A stretch of 64,000 bases of DNA from Manihot esculenta (GCF_001659605.2 NC_035162.2:6963248-7027247), one strand, 5' to 3'. Shown: positions 30,101 through 42,725, counted from the first letter of the stretch. A program made the numbers and translations. The notes: a model not told the origin generated them from the letters alone.

Positions 30101-31659
30101 GCAAGTTTTGACATAAAGAAATTACTTTGAACAAACTAGAGGGTAAAGTATCACCTACTTTTAGAGATTTTCTCCCACATTTTTCCTGTGTCATTTTCTT
30201 TTTCCTTGCGGGATGAAGGTGGGTTGTTTAACCTGAAGTTGGTCTTGACTTGATTGTCTCATTAATATGTCAGGTGATTCATCATTTCATTTCCATGGTT
30301 GCTGTGGCATATGCTATGTTGATTGGAGAGGGACAGCTTTACATCTACATGGTTCTGATCTCAGAGACAACAACCCCTGGGGTCAATCTGAGATGGTAAT
30401 ATGTTAGTATAATGAACATTTTTCTTTTCAAGGTTTTTTCTCTGATTTCTAATTGTTAAAGTGGTTTTATGAAGGTATCTCGATACAGCCGGAATGAAGA
30501 GGTCTAGAGCATATCTCATAAATGGAGTAGTAATATTCTTTGCTTGGCTGGTAGGTGAAGAGTAATTTTATTACAATTAGAACTTCGTTGTGTAAATTTT
30601 GCTTAATCTTTCATGATATTCATGTTGTGAATGCCATGAATATGCTGTATGCTAGCCATTATATTGATGGTGTGCATTTGATATTTACCAATATTCACCT
30701 TACGGTGGTTTAAAATTGTTTGCAGGTTGCCAGGATACTCCTATTTATGTACTTCTTTTATCATGTCTACTTGCACTACGATCAGGTAACACTGTCATCT
30801 CATCAGCATTTGTGCTTTATAGTGTGCTGTGAAATGGGAAATAGAAATAATAACGATCCAAAATTTTAAATCTGATGTTCTTCCAAGCAAGTGATCAGCC
30901 TCCTGTTGTGTGTTCTGAAAGGAGCATCTTTCTGGGAATATTTTAGTCTCTTTTATGCCATGGGGTCTGAAATTGCCAGGTGGTTCCATAGATGCAAGAG
31001 AGATATGCTAGGATAAAAAAGAAAAAAAGAAGGAATACAGAAAAAAAGAAGAAGCTCAAAGTACTTCCATATTCCATAGATTCAAGGGAGATATGCTAGG
31101 ATAAAAAAAAAAGGAATACAGAAAAAAAAAGAAGCTCAAAGTACTTCCATGTTAATAATCTTTTGCAAGTAGAAATACTGTGCACTATCTATTACTTCTA
31201 GAAGACAAGTGATGCTAATGGAACAACTAAATGTCTAATACTACAACAACAACGATTAAACTTTCATCCTAAACTAGTTGGAGTCCTGTGTATAAATATT
31301 GCATCCCATTCTCTGTTAAACACTGAGTTTACATAAAAAATAGTGGATAATATATTCCGAATATTGTTAGGGTAATGTTTTATTGGAAGTTTTCTCTGTT
31401 TAAGAACAAGTTCTGATGGAAGTTTTGAGAAAAAAGTTACTGATGGAATTAGAATTTTTTTTTTCTGGTTAAAGAAGAATCAATGTTTTGATAACTAGTT
31501 TTGGCATGGTACTTTATTTTTATCCAACAGGTGAAGCAACTAGACAACTTTGGGAAAGTTTTGATTCTGACGGTGCCATTGGTGCTGTCTGTGATGAATA
31601 TAATGTGGTTTTGGAAGATTATCAAGGGACTGAAAAAGACACTAGCAAAGAGGCATTAG
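27101..31659 (+). CDS. TLC-domain membrane protein (TLCD4/TMEM56-like)
   Basis: Polytopic membrane protein with a TRAM-LAG1-CLN8 (TLC) domain; this domain family binds, senses or makes lipids such as ceramides. Exons: 27101-27214, 27343-27431, 27539-27674, 29704-29778, 30274-30395, 30475-30550, 30726-30785, 31531-31659; 801 nt, 266 aa. At least five hydrophobic segments are visible: SIIVGISA near 29-36, AISTVHAIFITVISLYLVF at 69-87, VSVGYFIVDLGMIIWFY at 114-130, the stretch after VIHHFISMVAVAYAML at 139-154, and two near the C-terminus (VVIFFAWL and VLILTVPLVLSVMNI). The HH pair followed by ISETTTPG is typical of the TLC core. The tail is Lys-rich (IIKGLKKTLAKRH). It lacks the Lag motif length and N-terminal homeodomain of ceramide synthases. 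Intron 3 is about 2 kb; the intron before the last exon holds an 85-bp duplication. Substrate is unknown. Confidence 0.9.
30985..31150. repeat. Tandem duplication of about 85 bp in an intron
   Basis: Two adjacent copies share ATATGCTAGGATAAAAAA, GGAATACAGAAAAAAA and GAAGCTCAAAGTACTTCCAT. The second starts near 31071. They lie in the last intron of the TLC gene and differ mainly in A-run length. Confidence 0.85.
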
Positions 31660-33483
31660 CAAAGCAGAAACTGAGGAATATCTCGATTAGTGCCTTACTC
31701 AGGTACTCTCTCTAGTGCATGTGCACTTCTACGTCTGTAAATCAACTTTCATGGCCTTTTATTCTGTTCAGATATTTTACTTTGGATCGTTTCCTACTTG
31801 TAACATTGAATATAAATTTTATTATTCACGGTGATTAATGGTAATTTGTGCATGTTTAGAATGGAGAAACGTGTAGTTTTCCAGATTCTTCCATTGGAAA
31901 AACAGTCATTAAATTGCAATGTCTGATTTTGAGAGCGCATTGTCTTCTCTTTGTTCCAACTTCCAAATTTCAAATTTATGCATTTTAAACCTTATAATTT
32001 TAAAGGCTTGTTTGGGAGCCAACCATATATGTCACCTGTCTTAATTATAATTTCAAGGCGTAGCTTGGGGCATTTTGGTTTCCCGATATCAGACAACGAA
32101 AACATTTGGTGGGAAGTTGCGTGGATTTTACTGGTTCCCTTTAGCACCGTCTCCAACTCTTTCTTTTGTCTTGCTGTAAGCCTGTATCTTCCACTGCCAA
32201 CCCAACCCTAATGCGGTGAATGCTTGTCAACTCCAACGCATGCCATTTCCTTTGCCAGCGTTCAATCCCTTAGCCATACTAACACTCTCTCGCTCGCTCT
32301 CAAAATTCAATTCTCTTTCTCTCTTTATGCTCTATCTACCAAGTGTCACTCTCTCTCTTGCCAATTCAATCGCTCCCAACTTAAAGGGAACGCACCAAAT
32401 CCAACTCTATAAACCCAAAATTGCATTCGCCACGTCCCGCAAACTCCTTTCCTTCCCTCTGGGCGCCATACCTTTGACTTGCACGAGTTCCTCTCGCTGT
32501 TGGCCCAATCTAACGTACCCAACCAGGATCACTCTACAGAGTTGAAGGTCTGACACTGCAGCAATTCTCTACTCCTCCGGAATCGGGAGCACACCTTTGG
32601 CACACCGGAACTTTCCTCTAACCGCATTAATAGTTGGATTCTATGACAACCACAATTGTCAAATGGAATTGAAATCTTAGAATCGATAATCCAAATGTAA
32701 GGTTTGCTAAGATTTTTAAAAAATTAATTAAAAGTAATATATTATAAAAATAAGTTAAAAAAATATCATAATGATATTTTGATAAATATAGAGTTATTAT
32801 TTATAATTTAAAATATTCTTTGTAATAGAATAATATATATAAATTATATTATATAGTTTTTTTTGTTATAAATTATGAATTTAGAAATCTATACATTTTC
32901 GTTTAAATTTAATTAAATAATAAAAAAATAACATATTAAAATAAAATAAATATAAACTACTATAACTTAAGAGTTATAATTAATTAACTTGAGTGAAAAA
33001 GAAAAAAAAAAAAACAAGAAAAGAAAAGACAAAAAAAATGGTTAGTGGAAGAAAAATAATTAAGAGAAAATTTTATATACATTATTTTATAACAAAAATA
33101 ATAACAAACTCTTTTAAACTATCAATTGTATAGGACAAATTTTTTTGATTCACCTTATTAATTATCAATTTTTTTGATTTAAATGTTAAATCAAATTGAA
33201 AATCTTAAAATTTGAATAAAAAATTATAAGATTAAAATATATTTAAAATTCATTGAAAAATAGATTTGAATCATAAAATTTTGACAAGAGTGAGGCACTC
33301 AGTGAGTTTGTTACAGGAAACAACCAAGAAGTTTCTTCATCTTATTGAGTAGTTGTTCACAGCCAACACCCATAAAGCTTCTTATCATCTTATTCTTTGG
33401 TATTAGTTTCGCTAATTACTGAAATAACACAGCTACATTGTTTCAATAAGGTTACAATGGTAGATGGTGTAGCAAGTTGATAT
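31660..33483. other. Convergent intergenic region with a C-rich coding-like segment
   Basis: The TLC gene (plus) ends at 31659 and HPPD (minus) ends at 33484. Positions about 32000-32600 are unusually C/T-rich and carry overlapping frames. One frame from 32224 is Ser/Leu-rich like a plastid transit peptide and, after one stop, continues with FDLHEFLSLLAQSN near 32473-32514. I do not recognise it; a decayed gene fragment is possible. Positions 32690-33300 are AT-rich and empty. Confidence 0.35.
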
Positions 33484-35357
33484 TCATGCAGAAGTTGCTT
33501 CTGCAGTTCGTTTGGCTTCAAGTGTCTTCTCGTATTCCTCGATTGACTTGAACAGCTCTGAAAAGTTTCCCTTGCCAAATCCTCCGCATCCGCCCTTCTG
33601 GTATTCTTTCCCCGTCTCATCCTTGAGCATGCAGCCTACTCTTTGAATTATCTCTATAAAGATGGTTGGCCTGCCAAAATTATAGAATTAGTAAAGCCCC
33701 CATTTCATTCAACAAGAGCAACAATGCTAAATTCCCTTCACCCGCTTGCAGAAAATACAATAATTTTACAGAGTAGCTCACTCATTTGCAGAAAATAATA
33801 GTTTGATAGAGTTTATTCTTTGGCACATTTCACCCATTGAGATGTTCAATTTAGCTCATTTTAACCTTTCATCCAAATTTATAAAAAAAAATCAAATTTA
33901 CCTAAAATTTAAAAAAAATAAATAAAGTGAGCTTTTGGACGGAGTATTATGAATGCATAAGCAGAAAATATAAGCATTTTCTAGGGTTAACTATTTTCAA
34001 TTAAAATGACCCTAATGGGGAATTTCAATATCCAAATAGAGACACCAACCCCCCAAACATTCTCTTTTCCACTCATCCAAATATATGAAAAATCAAACTC
34101 TCATGCAGATACAATCAGATACAATTCGGATCAGAATCCAAACTCATCATATGACTCTAATTAAATGATGAACTTTTAGAAATTAATAATCCATACGTAC
34201 CTATCGCCTACAGGCTTGGTGAAAATCTGGAGCAAGGTCCCCTGATCATCCCTATCCACTAAAATTCCCAGCTCCTCGCACTCCTTTATCTGCTCATCAC
34301 TCAAAACATCCCCAGTCCTGTTCTTCAAATTCCGGTAATATGTTGGCGGCGGAGACGGCATAAACTCAAATCCTCCAATACTGCTCCTCCGCCGCATTTC
34401 CCGCAATGTCTTGAATATATCTTCACTCACCAACGCCAAATGTTGCAGTCCAGCTCCTTCGTTGTGCTCCAAGTAAGTTTGTATCTGACTTTTCCTCTTC
34501 GTGCCAAACACTGGCTCATTCAGTGGCAGCAACACTGTCTCTTCGTTATTCGCCAAAACCACCGAGTTCAATCCGCTCTCACTAGTCCCCACATCCTCCG
34601 CCGTGAACTCAGCGAACTCGTGAAAGCCGGTGAACCCTTTGATGTAAGAGACTGCCGGAGCTAATTCCGGTACGTTTCCAACAGCATGGTCCAATCGCCG
34701 AATCCCGTAGTCCAACGGAAACGATGACGCCGCGTCTACTGATTCAAATTTTGGCAGAAACCAACTATCGGGACTAGAATCATCACGGTTTTGGTTTGAG
34801 TTCTTGTAACTAATGTATCGCAAAACGACATCCCCGTACAAATGAACTTCTGCCACAACAGCACGATTATCTAGAGTAATTGGTCCGCCCAAGGGTATGG
34901 CGCCGTGCGCAACACTAGTATTGAACGCAATTTCTGCGTCTTCAACTTGTATGGCGACAGCTCGGACACCGAGACCGTGCTTGGCGGAGAAATTCCGGCA
35001 AGCTTCGTGATTGAAGGTGGGGATAGATGCGGTCGCAGTGTGAGAAAACCCCTCCATGGAAGCAATAGAAGGAGAGTAAGGAGCAGTGAAGAGGAAGTTC
35101 AGGTCGCCGGAGCGAAGGAGATAGGAAGCGTGGGTGACGTTGCCGGTGGAGAGATCAGATTTGGCAACGATGGGCATTCCAAGTCCCCAGGAGAAACGAC
35201 GAGCCGTATTGGAAGCATCGCTGCACCAGAACTCGACGTGGTGAAAGCGCTTGACGTTGAAAAGGTCGGAGCGAGGGTTGGTTCTGACGAAGTTAGAGAA
35301 TCCAACGAGCTTGAACCCTTGAGCCGATGACGGAACGCTGTCGTTTTGCTTGCCCAT
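33484..35357 (-). CDS. HPD: 4-hydroxyphenylpyruvate dioxygenase (HPPD)
   Basis: Non-haem Fe(II) enzyme that turns 4-hydroxyphenylpyruvate into homogentisate with O2, releasing CO2. In plants it lies between tyrosine breakdown and the making of plastoquinone and tocopherol. Two exons on the minus strand: 34201-35357 and 33484-33670, total 1344 nt, 447 aa, the usual plant length. The three metal ligands are present: His224 (RLDHAVGN), His306 (LQHLALV) and Glu392 (IFIEIIQRVG), matching Arabidopsis His226, His308 and Glu394 with an offset of two. The C-terminal helix segment GGCGGFGKGNFSELFKSIE that closes the active site is intact. The single intron splits Arg386, just ahead of the last ligand. 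No obvious transit peptide is seen (MGKQNDS start), in keeping with plant HPPDs thought to be cytosolic. Next to JASON and GSTF, it supports microsynteny. Confidence 0.97.
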
Positions 35358-37454
35358 GGTTTTGTTGTCTCTCTGAAACTGGTTGGCAAGGGAAGGGAAG
35401 TAAAGTCAAGAGAACAGACAGTGGGTTGCTGAAATGCTGAGGTGGGAAAATATTACAAGGTTTTTTTTGACTGCACGCAAAAAATATGAAACATTTCTGG
35501 ATGCGCTGCACTGGGTCGTGTGGCTGAGCTGTATATATTATCTGTTCCATCCATGTGGCTTGTAGATAACTCTCTGTAATAATTATTTTAATTAAAAAAT
35601 ACACGTGCCACGCACGTACTAATTTATTGGAGTGAGTAAGTTTATAAAATTTAAATTAATTTTATTAAAAATTATATTCAAATGGTATGATTTGATTCAA
35701 TTTAATTTATTTAATTTTAATTTTTAATAAATTTTTTATTTTTTATATTTTATATTTAATATTTTAAAATTTAATTAAAATATTTTAATTTTAATATAAT
35801 TTAATTTTTTTATATTATTAAAAATAATATATTATTATTACTGATGGATTTAATTTTATTTTTTTAATTAAAATTAAATCGATTTAAAATAATTAAAATT
35901 TTTAAAATTAAAAATTAAATCGAATCAAAATAAATAAAAAATTAAATTAAAATTTTAAATTAATTTAATTCAATAAATTAAAAATAATTTGAATCGAATA
36001 ACCTTCCCTTATATTTGATAAATTGTTTAGTTGCATATCTACTCCAATTCAATCCAACACCATTATAATATATTGTTAAAAAAAATAAATTAATTTTTTT
36101 AACTAATAATATTGTGGGTTTAATAAATAATTTTTTTATTAATATATTGTAATATAATTAATTTGATATATTACTATTAGTATTACTATGATGTGGTGTT
36201 TTTTTTTATATTTATATTTTTTATTTAACATTTTAATTTTATTTTTACAATTAGGTTAATTAGATTATATTATAATACTTTCTAATTAAAAATATATAAA
36301 ATTGAAATTGTTTTAATTTTAATTTATTAATTTAATACATTATTTTAGAATTAATTAATGACACTTTTTATAATCATTATTTAAATATATTTTAATCATT
36401 ATTTAAATATATTTCTGATTTTTTTTAAAAAAAATCTGCTTTCATTTTTTAAATTATTGGAAATTGTTTTATATGAGATTTTTTAAAAATTATTTTTATA
36501 TATGAATATAAATATTTTCAACTGTTACTGCAATACAAATTTATAATTTATAATTCTATATGGATATATTATTTTATATATTAATGACTATCAAATTTAG
36601 CAAGTATAGAAAACAATACTTTGTGATAAAAATATATTACATATCACTTTTTAATGGAATAACAAATTATACTCTTTTATAATAATTTACATGTTATTTT
36701 CCACCCACTTGCTCATCAATTAATTTTAATTTATTATTTTCCACTTTTATTTTTATTTCTCCCTATTTTCTTCTAGCTAAACAAAATAGGAGGAAATATA
36801 TTTTTATTTTTTCTTCTTCTTTTATTTTCTTATCATCCAGATATGAGTTTTGTTTGATTCAGATATATATATTTTTTTAAAAGTCATTCCTCAATATCTA
36901 ACTTAATTAATCAAATTGGGATAAGTATACCAATTCAACAAAAACAATTTTCACACTTTCTGTAAATGTTTTAAAAATTTTATGTTTTTTAACTGAGTTA
37001 ATCCTAATCAAATAAGGCTATAGTGTAACATAGTATTTTTTTTATATAAAACAAATTAAAGAAACTATATAGAATTAAGGACTATTAAAAGGCTGAAACA
37101 GTTTTTATCTATTAGATAAAGCAGTTCAACTGGTGGTTCCTCAAAAAGATGAAACCCACTTCCTGAACCAGCAGCTAACTTAGCGGATTTATCAACACAC
37201 TGATTAAATTCTCAAATATTATGAATAAATCATAAGCTATCACCAGACTCAAACAAATTTCGTATAGCATGAATAATACTGATGCAGGAGTGATTCAAAA
37301 TTTGTTGGCACAAAATTGAAGAAGTTACATACACCAGCCAAATTGTACTTCCTAATCAAGTCAAATAAATATTCTTATTACCTTAAATCACCTTAAAAGA
37401 GAAAGGCAGAAAAAAAGAAAAAGTACGTCTATGAATTCGCTACATATGCATCTA
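35358..37454. other. HPPD upstream and AT-rich intergenic DNA
   Basis: The first 250 bases hold the HPPD leader and promoter side on the minus strand. From about 35640 on, the sequence is strongly AT-rich and includes an inverted copy of the dispersed repeat. Positions 37080-37454 are the 3' side of the NAC gene. No other exon is visible. Confidence 0.45.
35645..36000. repeat. Dispersed AT-rich repeat, copy 2 of 3 (inverted)
   Basis: Read on the minus strand, this segment follows the same order of words as 23565-23990: AAATTTTAATTTAATT-like words, the ATTATTTTTAATAATATA landmark (plus-strand complement at about 35810-35840), then a TTTATTAAAAATTAAAATT stretch and a TTGAATCAAATCATACC end. It has no coding content. 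Confidence 0.5.
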
Positions 37455-38589
37455 TTATTTACAGTCAGAAGATCTCGGATCAAGGGCTAGCTCAACCACT
37501 GTTCTTAGCTCATCCCAGTTTCCATTTGCAAGGATATCATCCACATTTGGATTGCAGAAGCTTGAGTGAGTTGCTGTGAAGGAAGCTTGATGATTTATGG
37601 AGTTAAGCTGACCCAAAAACAAGTTTGTCCTTTGATTTGTTTGAACCAGGGATAAAGAATCTCCAAAACTCACTTGCTTCTGATCACTGCTGCATGTTTT
37701 TGAATTTGAACCAGATGGGTTTGGCTTCTTCGTCGTCTGCTTCGAATCTACAGGCGTGTACCTTTTGCCTGAAGGTATTCGCTTGAAAATTCGACAGAGT
37801 GTCCAGACTTCCTGCACGCATCAACGTGAAAATTTGTTGATATTTTTGGAGATGAAATTAAAATGAGAAGAAAATTTCTGATCTTACAGCTTGTTGAGTA
37901 ATAGTAGCAGCAGTTTTGGTGTTGAGAGGAAGGCGAAACTCATGCATCATCCAATCAGTTTTAGTTCCTTTTCCAGCAGTTCCACGATAGTATACAAGAG
38001 ATTTCTTGAGGCCAATGCATTCTGTTGATTCTTTTATTGCTGCTGCTGATGATGATGATGAGTAAATTGGCTTGTCAATTCCAGTAGCTTTCCAGAATCC
38101 AGATCCTGTAACTCTATTTGGTCTTATGCTGTTCCTGTACTTTCTTCCTCTAATGCAGAAAAAGTACCGTTCTTTATTACTGTCTGCCACTGCACTACTA
38201 ACTTCTGCATCCACCACGCAATAATATCGATCAATCAACAATACTAGCTTTTTTAGTAGCTGTTAGCTGTTCTGTTGTTAGCAGTTTGATCAAAATACTA
38301 AATATCAGATTAAAGCTGAACAGTCTATATGTTTTCTGTTAGAAAGATTCAGACAGTAATATTAAAAGACAAGAGACTGAAGGAGAAGTAAATTACTTGG
38401 AAGTTCCCAGGGATCATATTTGTAGATATCAATCTGTTTGATAAGTTGAAGAGTGATGGGTTTGTTTTCAACCTTCCGGCGAAGATAGAATCCGACAAGC
38501 TCTTCATCTGTGGGATGGAACCGGAACCCTGGAAGTGGAGCCATCTCTTCTTCCTCATCCTTATTCCTTTCAGCACAAATAGTCCCCAT
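37455..38589 (-). CDS. NAC042-like: NAC-domain transcription factor, NAC042/JUNGBRUNNEN1-like
   Basis: Plant-specific NAC transcription factor; the closest type I know is Arabidopsis NAC042/JUB1, an H2O2-responsive regulator of ageing and stress tolerance. Exons on the minus strand: 38397-38589, 37888-38204, 37455-37811; 867 nt, 288 aa. NAC subdomains are in order: A ([20 protein letters not shown], 19-38), B ([12 protein letters not shown], 53-64), C ([13 protein letters not shown]), D ([19 protein letters not shown]) and E ([14 protein letters not shown], then [10 protein letters not shown]). The two introns fall at the standard NAC places. Against JUB1 there is an added Ser/Ala run ([12 protein letters not shown]) between subdomains D and E. 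The C-terminal [14 protein letters not shown] echoes the SWDELRSV end of JUB1. Start 38589 is chosen because its 22-residue leader matches JUB1; an in-frame ATG at 38628 would add 13 residues coded by a GGGA repeat. Confidence 0.93.
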
Positions 38590-39879
38590 CTCTCTCCCTC
38601 CCTCCCTCCCTCCCAGTTTCTGGTGCATCAGAGCATGTTTTCAGAGAAGAAGCTTCTGATTATAATGGTGGTCTCAGGTCAACACACTGAAGACTTTGAT
38701 TAGTATAATCCTGGAAAAATTCCCCAGCTCTTGACTTTTCTGTTTTCTGTTATTATTATTATTTGACTTGTAGTTTGTACGTTAGAGGACATGTTTTTTC
38801 TATACACTTTCTCGTATTTTTCTAAAATATATCATCATCTTTTTTAAATTAATTTCTACACCTAAATTACAATTTACAACATAATTGTTCATATTATATT
38901 AATAATTGTGTTTTTGAAGAAAATGCTAAGTATAATGACTGGTTTCAATTTTCTTTCTTCTTTTTGCTTTTTTTAAAAAATTACTAAAAAATAAAATTGT
39001 CCTTGAAAAGAAATCTCTTTCTCCAAAAAATGTGGGAAAGTAAAAGACACGTGAGATGGGAATTTTTGACAATAGGGCGTGTGGATGGCATCATAGAGCC
39101 AAACAAGTCATAGAAAGAGGGCATACGCTTTGACTAAATCTACACCAACTCAATATTTTTCCATTATTACATTTAAATCACATACATCAATGACCTCATT
39201 TTTCCATGAAAGGTGAATTGGGTTGTTGACTTTTTTTATTATTAATATTTCAATAATTAATTTTTATAAAAATGTAGCTATATGTAATATTTAAATTATA
39301 ATTATATATATTAATATTCAGATTAACCCATCTCATCTCATCACATGTGCTCTTACCCCATTCACTATATTTTCTCCCACTAAAAATCTTACACTTTCTA
39401 CTATTATCTATCACTGTTCATCTGCAGGACTAGTCTAGAAGGGCTTCACAATCATCCCTACCTTCTTCTTCTCTTCCCAGATATTGCCCATCCACCTACC
39501 ACTCAACCAATCATCACAAAATAATAAAATTGAGAAAATTTGGATCATCTTAATTAAACAAACTCATTGATATTAATCAATCCTATATTACAAAAACAAA
39601 TATCGTTCAATTATTTAAGGTTCTGTTTGATTGGATCATCTTAATTAAAAAACTTTAAATTTTTTTAAAATACAAAAAATTTTATTTATTTAATTAATTA
39701 TTTCTTTGAATCTCCATTACATATCATAAGAAACACCAACCAGGCAGATTGTCCATGCCCACCCCCTCTTTATCTCTCTCTCCCTACCCCAAAACACAAA
39801 ACAAATATTGAAAGAAAAGAGCAGTCTTCAACATTTATTTATCATACACATCCATCACCATACATAGACATGCAGTGTC
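38590..39879. other. NAC upstream and first GST 3' flank
   Basis: Positions 38590-38640 hold a CCCT repeat, GGGA on the NAC strand, in the NAC leader. From about 38940 the sequence is part of the GST duplication: words such as AATTGTCCTT, ACGTGAGATG and ACATACATCAATG recur at about 43090-43450. No extra gene is visible. Confidence 0.5.
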
Positions 39880-42581
39880 TCAAAGTTGGAGGACCTTCTT
39901 CCAAGATGGCCTGTTGCTAATTTCATTCCACCACCTACTCACGTGCTTTCTACTGCTAATCATATGCTCCCTATTCATGGGACCCACCAAGTACTGGGTA
40001 AAAGGTAAGTGGCTAAGATCAGCCAGGCTAAAGAAATCTCCAGCTAAGTACTTGCTCTTTGAGAGCCTCTCCTCATAAACATCCAAAACCTTTGCTATCT
40101 TTTCTTCACTCTCTTTTATTATCTTCTCGTCAGCAGGAAATCCCAGAGCCGAAGCAAATAGGATGTGAATGGTCAAATCGTAAATAGGAGGGTGGTAGTT
40201 TTGGGCCTCCACCTCCAGCCATTGCTCCACTAATCCCCTCTCTTCAACGTTCTTTCCAAGCAAATCAGTTCCTTGGGATTTGTACTTTTCCGCATAATAC
40301 CTCATGATTGCTCTTGATTCTATCCATCCGATCAGAACCCATTAAAATCAAATCCAATTTAAAACTTAACATTATCTTTAAATTCATGATTAATGTTAAA
40401 CAAAATGTAAATATTAAGAATTATATATATAGAAAATACATATACGAAGGGAGAAGACAATTTTTTTTAAATTGCAATTGTGTACGTAAATTTTCCAAAA
40501 ATAGAAAGATATATTTATAACTTTTATGATAAACTAATTTTTCACTCTAAATCTTATATATATACATATAAAATCAACCCTAATAATTAAATTTCTACAT
40601 TTTAAGCTGTCAAACGGAAAGAAAATCTTTCTCCATTCAACTTTTGATTAATTATTTGAGACATAATAAAAGTATTATTGAAAAATAAATTACTTTTTTA
40701 TCTGACCTTAAAATTAACGCACATATCTCTTAACTTTTAAAATTGATTCCTATATTTTAATCTTTATCTAACTATGAAAATATACAGTATTTCAATTCAT
40801 ATATAGAGACAATTAAATTATTAAATTTTAAAATATCAAATCTTATTTGATTCGGAGAAATTTAGGCAAGAAAGTTAAAGTTTTTTAAAAGTATCAAAAG
40901 AGACTTATTAGATTAGTATTTTTTTTGTAATTGAGAATTGAAAATTAGAAAATAGAATTTGAGATTTCTCAGATTTATTCAGATATTCTTACCACCAAAC
41001 TAAATTCGTGAGTGCAGATTAATCTTTTTATTTTTGAAATTTTTAATTCTACTTTATAGTGAAAGAAGTAAATTAATTAATATCACACACTTAAGCCCTT
41101 ATTTGATTTAAGGTAGTCACTTTTTAAAAAATTTACTTCTCAAAAATAACTTAATTAAATTAAGAAAAATAAACTACTTTTCATCTATAAAAAAATTTGA
41201 CATTTCAAAAAATTTTAAAAAAATATCAACTAAACAGATACAATTTTAATATTTAAAATTTTTAAATTATCTATTTAAATTATCCTCAACTAAATAAGAC
41301 TTAATTACAATTTCTGAATAAAAATTTCTTTTGCTTCTCACTATCGTCATGCGTTTTCTTCTTCTTCTTTTTTTTTTTCTCCACACTCATTGGTCAGTTC
41401 AATAGCTTACAAGTTTTTTTTTCCTCTTAACATCTATCACTATTAGTATTTCTTTATTATTATTTTGAATTATTAAAATTAAACTTGACTTTTTCTATTT
41501 TGCAATTTCATTTTAGTTAGATTTTTCTTTTTTTTTTTAATTTCATTTCAATTTATAAGTATTTTTAGTACATATAAAATTTTTAATTATAATAATATTT
41601 TTATCAAAATACAGCGTTAAAAAATTTATAGATTTATTATCATGTGATTTACATTATAGAATATGTTATTGAATTAATGAATTATTGCCATTAAAATAAG
41701 GAATGTCTTTTTAATTTTATTTTTATTAACAACAATTTTATTTTTTTTAAATTGAAAAATAACTTTACCGTAAATATATTTTTAAAAAAATAAACTTCTA
41801 AAAAATAAGTAATTTAAATTAAATAAGGCCTAATTTGAACTAAATGAAAACTTAAAAATATATATACATATTAAATTTTAATATAATTGATAGATTAAAA
41901 AAAAATTCTATAGTTTTTAACGATTAAACTTCTATCTTTCCGCACTCACATGATTTACGTCATAATAAATTCTAAATAAATTTTAACTAAATCTAAGAGA
42001 TCTAAATTCAACACCCCAATTCTCAATTCTCATTTTAAAAAACCCTTTCCTCAATAAAATTTAATGGAGTTACAAAATTTTTTATCCTTATTTTCTTCTC
42101 AATCAAATATAAAATAAACGAAAGCAAAAACGTTTTCCTCTCCAAATTTCATTCATCCCATGGAATTCCATCAATCCAAGCACAAACAATGTGAAGTTTG
42201 CAATATGCTAATCCACAGCACAAGTTTTCTAAATTATCCCAAATAAGTTATTCTCTAATTGACAGAGGATTATCGATGATTACTTACCGTATAAGATGTA
42301 ATCTCCATCTTGAATTACAGGAAGCACTCCGAAAGGCTTGAATTGTCAAGAAAAAGAAGCGAATTCAGCGCGAATCAACTCCAAAAGAATAAACACAGAT
42401 ATGTAAACGAAAACAAACAGAAAAAAGAATCCCAAACCTGTAACTTGAGATATTCAGGGCTTCGATGCTCCCCTTTGATGAGATCCACAGGAACAGCTTC
42501 AAATTGGATGCCCTTTTCAATAAGGCAAGCAAGAACTCGCTTTGGACAAGCATAGGCAGGACCGTACACCTTCACCACCAT
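39880..42581 (-). CDS. GSTF9/10-like A: Phi-class glutathione S-transferase, copy A (GSTF9/10-like, Cys at the catalytic position)
   Basis: Soluble phi-class GST that would join glutathione to electrophiles or reduce peroxides. Exons on the minus strand: 42438-42581, 42288-42336, 39880-40319; 633 nt, 210 aa, with the usual phi-class introns (after codon 48 and within codon 65). The thioredoxin-like N-domain runs to about 78, with the cis-Pro segment FGVLPVIQDGD and the glutathione-binding ESRAIMRYYAEKY. The helical C-domain follows, with KSKYLAGDFFSLADLSHLPF. It matches Arabidopsis GSTF9 along its length. Oddly, the motif that is ASPKR in GSTF9 (catalytic Ser12) reads ACPKR here (codon TGT), so position 12 is Cys. 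The paralogue at 45270-47671 keeps Ser. The frame is intact and nothing suggests a pseudogene. Confidence 0.95.
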
Positions 42582-42719
42582 TTTTTCCAATGAGAGATTA
42601 GGCAACAAGGTGTGGGTCTGTGAGGAGAAGGGCTGTGTTAGTATTCTAGACGAGGGTTTTCTTGCGATTTATGAAGAAGAAAGTTGCTGGGTGCATGGGT
42701 GGGAATAATTTTGTACGGG

Positions 42720-42725
42720 CACGTG
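42720..42725. promoter_or_regulatory. G-box upstream of GST copy A
   Basis: Palindromic CACGTG, in GGGCACGTGCATTTATCTTAG, about 139 bp upstream of the ATG of copy A. The same box in the same context lies upstream of copy B. G-boxes bind bZIP and bHLH factors in light, ABA and stress control; function here is inferred. Confidence 0.5.

Noticed and set aside
34440..35389. Several open frames of 60-141 codons overlapping HPPD exon 1
   Set aside because: They are other-phase or antisense readings of the HPPD coding exon, whose own frame has all catalytic residues.
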